18,200 nt of DNA from NCBI GenBank assembly GCA_007122565.1, contig SKTJ01000001.1, positions 1 through 18,200 of the forward strand, in the 5' to 3' direction. The stretch comes from Syntrophomonadaceae bacterium (GTDB lineage Bacteria; Bacillota; Dethiobacteria; DTU022; UBA8154). The notes under the pieces are model-generated. The model was given only the letters and a program-made list of their open reading frames with translations. It was not told the origin of the DNA and searched no databases. The position numbers and the translations under genes are program-made. Below are positions 8,195 through 15,398 of the stretch, piece by piece (position 1 is the first letter of the stretch; every line of letters starts with the position of its first letter).

Positions 8195-9586
8195 ATGGGC
8201 TTAAAGATCGCCGGAGAAAGAGTGTTGGTGCTGGGACTTGGCCGCAGCGGCCGCGCCGCCACCCGCCTTTTATTTCATGTGGGGGCGGGCACAATTATAG
8301 TTAATGACAACAGAGAGCCAAACCTTTTGCAGAAAGAAATGGGAGAACTGACTCACATTCCTCAGGTGCAGGTTGTGGCAGGGGCACACCCCAGGGAATT
8401 GCTTGATGATATCTCCCTAATCATCAAAAGTCCGGGAATTAAACCCAATTTACCGCTGCTTCAGGAAGCAGCACGGCGCGGAATCAATGTTATCTCAGAG
8501 GTGGAATTGGCCTATCAATTTTGCCCTTCTCCCATCGCTGCAATTACGGGCACGAACGGTAAGACAACAACGGTAGCCCTCACCGGGGAGATGTTTCGGC
8601 TGCAGTTTCCCCGGGTGCAAGTGGCCGGTAATATAGGTTTCCCCCTTTGTGATGCAGTGTTGCAGTCCAGCGGTGGGGACTATATAGTTGCGGAGTTAAG
8701 CAGTTTCCAGCTTGCAAGCGTACGGGAGTTTCGGGCTCGTATTGCTGCGGTTCTGAATATTAGCTCCGATCATCTTGATTATCACGGGTCAATGGATGAA
8801 TATATGGCGGCCAAGCGCAATATACTGCTGACCCAGCAACCTGCTGACTGGAGTGTCCTTAATTGGGACGATTCATTGACGCGGGAACTGGGCCCGTTTG
8901 TCCAGGGCAAACTCCTGCCATTCAGTCGTCAGGACAGTCTGTCACCTGGCGTATTTATTAAGGATGGGACCATTCTGGTCAACGATGGCAAGGAGAATCT
9001 CCCCATCTGCAGGGCGGCGGAAGTACGTATCCCGGGGGATCATAACCTGGAGAATGCCCTCGCGGCCGCTGCAGTCTCCTGGGCTGCCGGGGTTAAGCGG
9101 GAGAATATAGCCTGTGCACTGCGCTCGTTCCCCGGGGTACCCCACCGTCTGGAAGAGGTGGCAGTGGTGCGGGACATAAAGTTTGTTAATGACTCCAAAG
9201 GTACCAATCCCGGGGCCACAATTAAGGCAATAAAGGCAATTCAGGGATCAAAGATCCTGATCGCGGGGGGGTTGGACAAGGGGAGCGACTTTTGTCGCCT
9301 GGCACGTTCCCTGGCAAAAGAAGAGGTTAAAGCCCTTGTTTTGCTTGGTGAGACGGCTCCCCTGCTGGCAGAGGCGGCGTGCGGTGCGGGCTTTAATGCA
9401 GTACATATGGCAGCGGATCTCCCGTCCGCCGTAAAACAGGCGTTCCATCTCGCCGCAGCAGGCGAAACAATCCTTCTTTCACCGGCCTGTGCCAGTTGGG
9501 ACATGTTCAGGGATTATGAAGAACGGGGAGAGGTCTTTCGCAGCGAAATACTGACTTTAAGGGAGAACTGTTGCGATGAAAAATAA
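8195..9586 (+). CDS. murD: MurD, UDP-MurNAc-L-alanine:D-glutamate ligase
   Basis: MurD is a cytoplasmic Mur ligase that adds D-Glu as the second stem-peptide residue. It has 463 residues from ATG 8195. A Rossmann-like N-terminus VLGLGRSGRAATRLL (about 12-26) is followed by KSPGIKPNLPLL, the P-loop GTNGKTTT (119-126), VAELSSFQL, HLDYHGSMDEYMAAKRN with the probable carbamylated Lys207, FVNDSKGTNPG (330-340), and the C-terminal SPACASWDMFRDYEERGEVF. The frame is open further upstream inside mraY to 8129, but family members start at the GLKIAGERVLVLG segment and GGGG at 8180-8184 supports ATG 8195. The last 11 bases overlap the start of the next gene, which suggests translational coupling. Confidence 0.95.
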   Translation: MGLKIAGERVLVLGLGRSGRAATRLLFHVGAGTIIVNDNREPNLLQKEMGELTHIPQVQVVAGAHPRELLDDISLIIKSPGIKPNLPLLQEAARRGINVISEVELAYQFCPSPIAAITGTNGKTTTVALTGEMFRLQFPRVQVAGNIGFPLCDAVLQSSGGDYIVAELSSFQLASVREFRARIAAVLNISSDHLDYHGSMDEYMAAKRNILLTQQPADWSVLNWDDSLTRELGPFVQGKLLPFSRQDSLSPGVFIKDGTILVNDGKENLPICRAAEVRIPGDHNLENALAAAAVSWAAGVKRENIACALRSFPGVPHRLEEVAVVRDIKFVNDSKGTNPGATIKAIKAIQGSKILIAGGLDKGSDFCRLARSLAKEEVKALVLLGETAPLLAEAACGAGFNAVHMAADLPSAVKQAFHLAAAGETILLSPACASWDMFRDYEERGEVFRSEILTLRENCCDEK

Positions 9587-10703
9587 GCCGCTGGAGCAGG
9601 AAATTCGCAATCAGCCTGATTATGCCATTTTATTTAGTGTGCTCACTCTTGCCGCATTTGGGCTGATCATGGTCTTCAGCGCAAGCTATATCTCGTCACT
9701 GGAAACGCGGAACGATGCATTTTTCTTCCTGCGCCGCCAGGCATTTTGGGTTGTGCTTGGACTGGTGGGGATGGTTCTAGCCTCGAATTTCAGTTATTGG
9801 AAATGGCGCCGCCTAATTCCGATCATGGTGGTTATAAATTTTATTCTACTTGGCGCTCTTTTTATCCCCGGTGTGGGGGTGGAGGTATACGATGCGACAC
9901 GCTGGATCTCCCTGGGAGGCTTTACCTTGCAACCCTCCGAATTCAGCAAACTGGTCCTTGTCATTTTTACCGCCTCTTATCTAAGCAAGAAAAATATTAA
10001 CATGAATAACTTTTGGCAAAGCAGTTTTATTCCCCTGGTGGTTATGGGCGTCTCCTTTGTAATGGTCCTTGCACAGCCCGACCTGGGGACGGCAGTTGCC
10101 CTGGCCCTGGTGACGGGGATTGTAATTTTTGTTGCCGGTATACCCGTGGGACAATTATTTGGTTTGCTGCTGGTAAGCCTTCCCATAGTTTTATACCTGG
10201 CGGTGAGTGAACCTTATCGTATGCGCCGTATTTTTTCTTTTCTTGATCCCTGGGCCGATCCCCTCTATTCCGGCTATCATATCATTCAGTCTCTTTATGC
10301 CCTGGGACCGGGGGGGCTATTTGGCGTGGGCCTGGGCCGTAGCCGCCAGAAGCTTTATTATCTGCCGGAACCGCAGAACGATTTTATATTTGCAATAATC
10401 GGTGAAGAGCTGGGTTTTATCGGAGCTTTCACCATAATGCTGCTCTTCTTCATCTTAATCTGGCGCGGACTGAAAACATCGATCATGGCTCCCGACACGT
10501 TTGGCAGCCTGCTGGCCGCCGGGATGGTATCCATTGTGGGCGCACAAGCCCTGATTAACATTGGCGTGGTCACCGGTTCCATTCCTGTTACGGGAATCAA
10601 TCTCCCCTTTATCAGTGCCGGAGGCAGTTCTCTGTTTTTTACAATGTTTGCCATGGGAATATTGATGAATATCTCCCGTTATCAACGGGGAAGAGGGGGG
10701 TAG
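9576..10703 (+). CDS. ftsW: FtsW/SpoVE, SEDS-family peptidoglycan glycosyltransferase
   Basis: This polytopic membrane protein polymerises lipid II glycan chains together with its partner class B PBP, here most likely the one encoded at 1773-3878. It has 375 residues with about ten membrane segments. SEDS signatures are MVFSAS (about 32-37), ATRWISLGGFTLQPSE (about 107-122), AQPDLGTA (166-173), FLDPWADPLYSGYHIIQSL (222-240), LGRSRQKLYYLPEPQNDFI (about 253-271), IIGEELG and INLPFISAGGSS (341-352). ATG 9576 overlaps the end of murD by 11 bases, with GGGAG just upstream. In spore formers a gene at this position between murD and murG may be ftsW-like or spoVE. Only one copy is present, so I use the general symbol. 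The stop lies 3 bases before murG. Confidence 0.93.
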   Translation: MKNKPLEQEIRNQPDYAILFSVLTLAAFGLIMVFSASYISSLETRNDAFFFLRRQAFWVVLGLVGMVLASNFSYWKWRRLIPIMVVINFILLGALFIPGVGVEVYDATRWISLGGFTLQPSEFSKLVLVIFTASYLSKKNINMNNFWQSSFIPLVVMGVSFVMVLAQPDLGTAVALALVTGIVIFVAGIPVGQLFGLLLVSLPIVLYLAVSEPYRMRRIFSFLDPWADPLYSGYHIIQSLYALGPGGLFGVGLGRSRQKLYYLPEPQNDFIFAIIGEELGFIGAFTIMLLFFILIWRGLKTSIMAPDTFGSLLAAGMVSIVGAQALINIGVVTGSIPVTGINLPFISAGGSSLFFTMFAMGILMNISRYQRGRGG

Positions 10704-10706
10704 AGG

Positions 10707-11834
10707 ATGCGCATTATAATTACGGGAGGCGGCACGGGTGGACATATTTATCCTGCCCTTGCTCTGGCACGTCATATCAAGCAGGTCAACCCCGGCGCGG
10801 AGTTACTTTTTGTTGGTGCCAGCGGGGGTATGGAGGAGACCCTGATCCCCAAAGCCGGTTTCGATCTTGAGACCCTACCGGTGCGGGGAATCCCACGGAA
10901 ACTGAATATAAGGTTGCTTTTGCAGGTGTTTTATTTAATGGGTAAGTCAACCAGACAAGCAGGAAAGATTCTCGACAAATTTAAGCCTGCCTTTGTAATC
11001 GGTACTGGTGGTTACGCTGCTGCCCCCCTTGCTGTGGCAGCATTGCGGCGCCGTATCAAAGTGCTCATCCACGAGCAAAATGTGCTGCCCGGCCGGACCA
11101 ACCGCTTGATTGCTCCCTTTGCGTACAAGGTTTGTCTGTCCTTTGAAGCTTCGCGCCGCCGTTTTATCAGGCATAACAATCTAATCCTCACAGGAAATCC
11201 CCGCGCTTCAGAAGTGGGGGGAGTTGTCAGGGAGAAAGCACGCAGCCTCCTCAACATGGATCCTGAACTGCCTTTTTTACTTGCGGCAGGTGGAAGCCAG
11301 GGGGCGCACGTATTAAATCAGAGTATGATGGATTTCCTTTTTCTTTCTTCCGCCCATAAAAAATTTCAGGTACTCTATGTGACGGGGGAACGTTATTATG
11401 AGGAAGTTATTTCCCGCGTCAAGGCACTAAAAATTCCCCAGATATACGGCGGACGTCTGCAGATACGCCCTTACCAGCAGGATATGCCCCTGGCCATGGC
11501 GGCGGCTGACCTGATGATCACCCGCGCAGGAGCCACGACTATTGCTGAGCTAACAGCACTCGGTTTGCCGGCCGTAATCGTCCCATCACCCAATGTGGCC
11601 CATAACCATCAATTGATCAACGCGCTGGAACTCTCCCGTCAGGGAGCCGCTGTGCTGCTTGAGGAAAGGGGAATCAACGGGGTCAAGTTGCAACAAACAG
11701 TGCGCAATCTCTTTGAAACACCGGGGAAACTGACACAGATGAGTGAGAACAGTAAAAAGCTTGGTCATCCCAGGGCGTCTGAGAATATTTACAGCTTATT
11801 GGTAAATCAGGAGTCAGGAGTCAGAATTCAGTAG
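10707..11834 (+). CDS. murG: MurG, lipid I beta-N-acetylglucosaminyltransferase
   Basis: MurG is a membrane-associated GT-B glycosyltransferase that adds GlcNAc from UDP-GlcNAc to lipid I, giving lipid II. It has 375 residues. Motifs are GGGTGGHIYPA (7-17), GGYAAAP (about 101-107), HEQNVLPGRTNRL (about 122-134), GGSQGAHVLN (about 195-204), and the UDP-GlcNAc-binding ITRAGATTIAELTALGLPAVIVPSP region. The run of G before the ftsW stop (10695-10700) serves as ribosome site. The final nine residues (367-375, NQESGVRIQ) come from a heptanucleotide repeat that also supplies the TAG stop, so the C-terminus is probably an extension or replacement of the original end. No murC follows. Confidence 0.95.
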   Translation: MRIIITGGGTGGHIYPALALARHIKQVNPGAELLFVGASGGMEETLIPKAGFDLETLPVRGIPRKLNIRLLLQVFYLMGKSTRQAGKILDKFKPAFVIGTGGYAAAPLAVAALRRRIKVLIHEQNVLPGRTNRLIAPFAYKVCLSFEASRRRFIRHNNLILTGNPRASEVGGVVREKARSLLNMDPELPFLLAAGGSQGAHVLNQSMMDFLFLSSAHKKFQVLYVTGERYYEEVISRVKALKIPQIYGGRLQIRPYQQDMPLAMAAADLMITRAGATTIAELTALGLPAVIVPSPNVAHNHQLINALELSRQGAAVLLEERGINGVKLQQTVRNLFETPGKLTQMSENSKKLGHPRASENIYSLLVNQESGVRIQ

Positions 11835-11839
11835 TCAGT
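11805..11839 (+). repeat. Heptanucleotide repeat array overlapping the 3' end of murG
   Basis: Five heptamers are in phase: AATCAGG, AGTCAGG, AGTCAGA, ATTCAGT, AGTCAGT. They encode the last nine residues and the stop codon of murG. The series is almost identical to the first run after murE (5477-5504). The segment at 11824-11837 has a perfect 14-base reverse complement at 12108-12121. Confidence 0.87.
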
Positions 11840-11909
11840 GTAAAACCAATAACCAATCGTCATACTTATGCTCCTCTTATGTCCTGGAGTCCATGCTTGG
11901 TTTATTTTG

Positions 11910-11937
11910 AATCTGACTCTTGAATTCTGAGTTCCTG
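11910..11937 (-). repeat. Inverted-orientation heptamers, first set after murG
   Basis: The + strand reads AATCTGA, CTCTTGA, ATTCTGA, GTTCCTG with a 7-base period. Positions 11921-11938 can pair with 11814-11831 at the end of murG over about 17 bases with one bulge and a mismatch, forming a hairpin with a loop of about 90 bases. Confidence 0.7.
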
Positions 11938-12107
11938 AAGTAAAAAAATGATTAAAGGATCTTTGTTGCCAGTGGACAGGCTTATCTGAGGCACGCCCTT
12001 TTCAGGGATTGCATAACATATAGAAATGGTAACTGCTTAGGACTCACGGGGTTAGGAATAAGTGCGGGAATGCTGTTAGCTTGCAAGAGCACATCCTTGG
12101 GTTATTT

Positions 12108-12142
12108 TGACTACTGAATTCCTGAATACATGAGTACCTGAA
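12108..12142 (-). repeat. Inverted-orientation heptamers, second set before murB
   Basis: The + strand reads TGACTAC, TGAATTC, CTGAATA, CATGAGT, ACCTGAA. The first 14 bases (12108-12121) are the exact reverse complement of 11824-11837 at the end of murG, bounding a segment of about 300 bases. Confidence 0.7.
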
Positions 12143-12222
12143 TCGTAAAAAATAATGTTAGAGCCAGTTGATAAAGCACCACAGCACAATACTCATAAGT
12201 AAAACAGCGGAGTTGAGGCTGA

Positions 12223-13140
12223 GTGGAGTATTTTAGGCAATTATGTGAGATCCTGCGTACACCCCCTTTAGTGAAAGAGCCGCTGTCGCGGCACACCTCA
12301 CTGGGGATCGGTGGACCAGCCGATTATCTGGTAAATCCCCACGATACTGAGGAGTTACGTGATGTGCTCCTTTTTGCCCGGGAGCACCATCTTCCCACTT
12401 TGGTTCTCGGTCATGGCACAAACCTGCTGGTGCTGGATGAAGGGTACCGCGGTATTGTGATTAGTCTGATTTCAGCTTGCTCCCACTGTAGTTTTTTTGA
12501 TAGCAGGATTCAGGCAGGTGCAAACGTTGCTTTGCCCTGGCTTGCCAATGAAATTGCCCGCCACGGGCTTACGGGAATGGAATTTGCTGCGGGCATACCT
12601 GGTACACTGGGGGGAGCACTTTATATGAACGCAGGTGCATTCGGGTATTACACCGCAGATCTGGTTGAAGCAGTGGTTACAATGGACCAGGAAGGATGTT
12701 TGCGCACCCGTCCCCGGTCTGAGCTGAACTTTTCTTACCGTTGGAGCAATTTTCAGGATGAAGATGTGATTATCCTGGAAGCCACATTGGCTCTCCAGCC
12801 TGGTGACCAGCAAAAAATTGCAGAAATGCAGGGGCAAATGTTGGATAAAAGAGCCGCCAGGCACCCCCGTCAGCCCAGCGCCGGAAGTGTTTTTCGTAAT
12901 CCTCCGGAAAAAGGAGCCGGCTATTTGATCGAAAAGGCGGGGTTAAAAGGTATGACAGTGGGAGACGCTCAAATCTCACCAATGCATGGAAATTTCATTG
13001 TAAATAATGGAAATGCCACGGCTTCCGATATATTAAACTTAATCAACATAGTCAGAAAAAGTGTCAAAGAGAAGTTTGGTATAGAGCTGCAGCTGGAGAT
13101 CCGGATTGTCGGTGGAAACTGGGAGATAGGGGAGAAATAG
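12223..13140 (+). CDS. murB: MurB, UDP-N-acetylenolpyruvoylglucosamine reductase
   Basis: MurB is a cytoplasmic FAD-dependent oxidoreductase that uses NADPH to reduce the enolpyruvyl ether made by MurA, yielding UDP-MurNAc. It has 305 residues from GTG 12223, the length of the shorter type II MurB. Visible motifs are NTSLGIGG-like HTSLGIGGPADYL (24-36), VLGHGTNLLV (61-70; many homologues have Ser at the Thr position), GIPGTLGGALYMNAGAFG (124-141), FSYRWSNF with Arg173, SAGSVFRNP with the proton-donor serine near 222, GLKGMTVGDAQISPMHGNFIVN, and the late glutamate in LEIRIVG (Glu292). GCGGAG and GAGG motifs 5-15 bases upstream fit the GTG start. It precedes murA by a single base, so both are translated from one message. 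Confidence 0.94.
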   Translation: MEYFRQLCEILRTPPLVKEPLSRHTSLGIGGPADYLVNPHDTEELRDVLLFAREHHLPTLVLGHGTNLLVLDEGYRGIVISLISACSHCSFFDSRIQAGANVALPWLANEIARHGLTGMEFAAGIPGTLGGALYMNAGAFGYYTADLVEAVVTMDQEGCLRTRPRSELNFSYRWSNFQDEDVIILEATLALQPGDQQKIAEMQGQMLDKRAARHPRQPSAGSVFRNPPEKGAGYLIEKAGLKGMTVGDAQISPMHGNFIVNNGNATASDILNLINIVRKSVKEKFGIELQLEIRIVGGNWEIGEK

Positions 13141-13141
13141 A

Positions 13142-14425
13142 ATGACATTTTTAATTATTGAGGGCGGTCACGCCTTAGCAGGAAGCGTCAAAGTCAAAGG
13201 TGCAAAGAATTCCATGCTGCCCATTATGGCAGCGGCTATTCTAAGTAGCGAGGACCGGGATGTTGTGCTTGAAAATATTCCCGACATTATGGATATGCAC
13301 ATGAAAAAGAATATTCTCCAGTCCCTTGGTTTGAAAGTAGACTACGGGGAGAGCACATTGCGTCTTAATGCACACGATTTAAGCAATTATACTATTCCGG
13401 CTGAACTGATGAGGGAAATGCGTTCATCCATTTTTCTGATGGGACCCATATTGGCCCGACTTGGTAAGGTTCGTGTCACCTATCCCGGGGGATGCTCCAT
13501 TGGTCCCCGGCCCATTGATCTGCACTTAAAAGGCCTGGAGGCCTTAGGTGCAAATATCTGGGAGGAGAAGGATTATATTGTAGCTTCCACTTCCGGACTT
13601 AAGGGAGCGGAAATACACCTGGATTATCCGAGCGTTGGCGCGACGGAAAACGTCATGATGGCGGCTGTTCTGGCTCACGGTACCACGATCATACATAATG
13701 CGGCGAAGGAACCGGAGATTGTAGACTTGCAGAACTTTTTGAATAACATGGGTGCACATGTGCGGGGTGCGGGAACGGAAAGCTTACGCATCCGGGGGGT
13801 AGAAACCCTCGGTTCCTGCCGTCATCGTATCATACCTGATCGCATTGTTGCCGGGACGTATCTGATGGCCGGAGCAATTACCGGTGGACAGGTGACCGTG
13901 CAGGATGTTATTCCATCCCACCTCGATGCGGTGATAGCTAAACTACAAGAGGCCGGTGTTGTCATCGAGACAGGGGAAGACACTATTTCAGTCCTAAATG
14001 GACAGTTGAAAGGAGTGGAGACACTTCGTACCCTGCCTTACCCCGGTTTTCCCACAGATCTGCAGTCCCCCATGATGGCCCTGCTCACCCGGGCTAAGGG
14101 TCCCAGTACGATTGTGGAAAGCGTTTTTGAAGCCCGCTTCAAACACGTAAAAGAGCTCAACCGTATGAATGCCCAAATCTCTGTGGATGGAAGGACGGCA
14201 TTATTGGCAGGAAGTGCAGCGCTGCGGGGAGCGGAAGTGTCAGCAACCGACCTGCGTGCCGGAGCTGCACTTATCATTGCCGGTTTGGCAGCGGAGGAGA
14301 CAACAGTGGTGAGAGAGATTCAGCATGTGGACCGGGGCTATGAGCGCCTTGATCTGGAACTAAAGAAATTGGGAGCAAATATTAACAGGATTACAAATAA
14401 ACTATCACTTAAAACCGGGATATAA
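13142..14425 (+). CDS. murA: MurA, UDP-N-acetylglucosamine 1-carboxyvinyltransferase
   Basis: MurA is a cytoplasmic enzyme that transfers enolpyruvate from PEP to UDP-GlcNAc, the first committed step of peptidoglycan synthesis and the target of fosfomycin. It has 427 residues. KGAKNSMLPIMAAAIL contains the conserved Lys22-Asn23 pair. PGGCSIGPRPIDLHLKGLEALGA carries the catalytic Cys118, so the fosfomycin-sensitive cysteine is kept. DRIVAGTYLMAGAITGG, PYPGFPTDLQSPMMALL and DLRAGAALIIAGLAA are further family signatures. GGGGAG at 13128-13133 precedes the ATG. The stop is 3 bases from the next predicted start. Gram-positives with low GC often have two murA paralogues; only this one is visible here. 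Confidence 0.96.
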   Translation: MTFLIIEGGHALAGSVKVKGAKNSMLPIMAAAILSSEDRDVVLENIPDIMDMHMKKNILQSLGLKVDYGESTLRLNAHDLSNYTIPAELMREMRSSIFLMGPILARLGKVRVTYPGGCSIGPRPIDLHLKGLEALGANIWEEKDYIVASTSGLKGAEIHLDYPSVGATENVMMAAVLAHGTTIIHNAAKEPEIVDLQNFLNNMGAHVRGAGTESLRIRGVETLGSCRHRIIPDRIVAGTYLMAGAITGGQVTVQDVIPSHLDAVIAKLQEAGVVIETGEDTISVLNGQLKGVETLRTLPYPGFPTDLQSPMMALLTRAKGPSTIVESVFEARFKHVKELNRMNAQISVDGRTALLAGSAALRGAEVSATDLRAGAALIIAGLAAEETTVVREIQHVDRGYERLDLELKKLGANINRITNKLSLKTGI

Positions 14426-14428
14426 TGG

Positions 14429-15286
14429 GTGCCGGGTAACAGAAGTGCGTTTTCCGGTACGAATATCGGTGAGGAGTTGTTATCATTGTCAGGAAATCTT
14501 AATAATATAAGTTACTTGAACAACTACTCAAATGAAAAACGTCAGCTTGTAGAAGAGCGCAAAGAGCGGAAAAAGATTAAATGCAGGCTCGTATTCCTTT
14601 TTATTTTTGTTATTATTAATGTTTCCTTTCTATTATTCTTACGTTCCCCTGTTTTTACCATCTCAAATATTTCTATTGAGGGGCTGGACAAGCTATCAGT
14701 GGAGGAGATTTACAGTGCAGGCGGCATCCGGGAGGGGATGAATGCCTGGAAAATAAGCCCACCCCATTTGCGGGATCGTATATTGGACATACCCCGTGTT
14801 GACGGGGCGGAAGTGGAGAGAGTAATCCCCGGCGGGTTACATATATTAATCAGGGAAAAATATCCCCTGGTCCTGATTCCATTTCACGGTTATTATCTGG
14901 AAGTAGCCAATGATGGGATGATTATTGGTTTGCGCGATGACTTCCGGGGAGAATTGCCGCTGGTAAGCGGCTTATTCTGGGGTAAGATGGACGTGGGTAC
15001 CAATATTCCGGATCGGGAGAGGGGTGAAATTATTGAGATTTTCCTGCAAGTGTTTTCCGCAAAGCCTACCCTTCCCCTGGCTGAAATAAATGTATCTGAT
15101 CCGGAGCAGATTGTAGTATATACATGGGATGGAATGGAGGTCTGGCTTGGTGGCAGTAAAGGCCTGGAAAAAAAGTTGGACGTGCTTATGCATATTTACC
15201 CCCGCCTTCCTTCTCTTGAAAATGATGGTATGGTAGGTTACCTGGATTTGCGGGCTGCTGAAGCACCTGTCTTCCGGCCTTTGTAA
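14429..15286 (+). CDS. ftsQ: FtsQ/DivIB cell division protein with POTRA domain
   Basis: This bitopic divisome protein links FtsL/DivIC to the septal synthases. It has 285 residues from GTG 14429. A charged cytoplasmic segment (about 36-52, rich in Lys, Arg and Glu) is followed by one membrane helix (about 54-71). An FtsQ-type POTRA domain (about 75-146) starts FTISNISIEGLDKLSVEEI and includes VERVIPGGLHILIREKYPLVLI. A beta-rich domain runs to the end. Sequence is weakly conserved in this family, and position between murA and ftsA supports the call. Start choice is open: GTG 14429 has only GGGA upstream, whereas the TTG at 14486 follows GTGAGGAG (14469-14476) with a 9-base gap and would give 266 residues with the membrane helix kept. 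Confidence 0.9.
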   Translation: MPGNRSAFSGTNIGEELLSLSGNLNNISYLNNYSNEKRQLVEERKERKKIKCRLVFLFIFVIINVSFLLFLRSPVFTISNISIEGLDKLSVEEIYSAGGIREGMNAWKISPPHLRDRILDIPRVDGAEVERVIPGGLHILIREKYPLVLIPFHGYYLEVANDGMIIGLRDDFRGELPLVSGLFWGKMDVGTNIPDRERGEIIEIFLQVFSAKPTLPLAEINVSDPEQIVVYTWDGMEVWLGGSKGLEKKLDVLMHIYPRLPSLENDGMVGYLDLRAAEAPVFRPL

Positions 15287-15303
15287 AAAAAGTTTTTACG
15301 TTA

Positions 15304-15332
15304 AAAGGGAATTTATAAAAAATGTGGAATAT
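15304..15332 (+). promoter_or_regulatory. Candidate sigma-H promoter for ftsA-ftsZ
   Basis: Within the AT-rich 112-base gap between ftsQ and ftsA, AAAGGGAAT (15304-15312) resembles the sigma-H -35 consensus RNAGGAWWW with one mismatch. After 11 bases comes GTGGAATAT (15324-15332), a full match to the -10 consensus RNNGAATWW. In Bacillus subtilis ftsAZ is known to have a sigma-H promoter that boosts expression at the onset of sporulation, so position and context agree. A start site near 15340 is inferred. Confidence 0.5.
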
Positions 15333-15398
15333 GTAAAAATGATAGTATTTATGGGGAAAAATTTTAGGGCGGTTTGTTATGTGTAAGGGGGTGCCGTA

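Larger units (their letters stand above)
11835..12222. other. 388-base gap between murG and murB, no gene recognised
   Basis: This is where murC stands in many clostridial dcw clusters. I see no MurC sequence and no convincing coding frame. The region holds inverted-orientation heptamers at 11910-11937 and 12108-12142, which face the direct array at the end of murG. The middle (about 11945-12100) is unrecognised. A weak -35-like TTGATA lies at 12168-12173, but the -10 region after it is poor (TACTCA or ACTCAT). A CATAACATA at 12012-12020 resembles the -10 of sporulation sigma factors, but its -35 is not convincing. A promoter for murB is expected here but not proven. Confidence 0.7.

Noticed and set aside
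11956..12117. Open frame of 53 codons in the murG-murB gap, possibly a murC remnant
   Set aside because: No MurC motif (no GIGGxGMSG-like glycine loop, no GTHGKTTT P-loop), no good start codon with a ribosome site, and it ends inside a heptamer repeat.
14421..14426. TATAAT at the murA-ftsQ junction
   Set aside because: It spans the murA stop codon, has no -35 element at proper distance, and the murA-ftsQ spacing suggests cotranscription.
15283..15299. GTAAAAA-TTTTTAC inverted repeat at the ftsQ stop codon as a terminator
   Set aside because: The stem is 7 bp, almost only A-T, with a 3-base loop, too weak for an intrinsic terminator.
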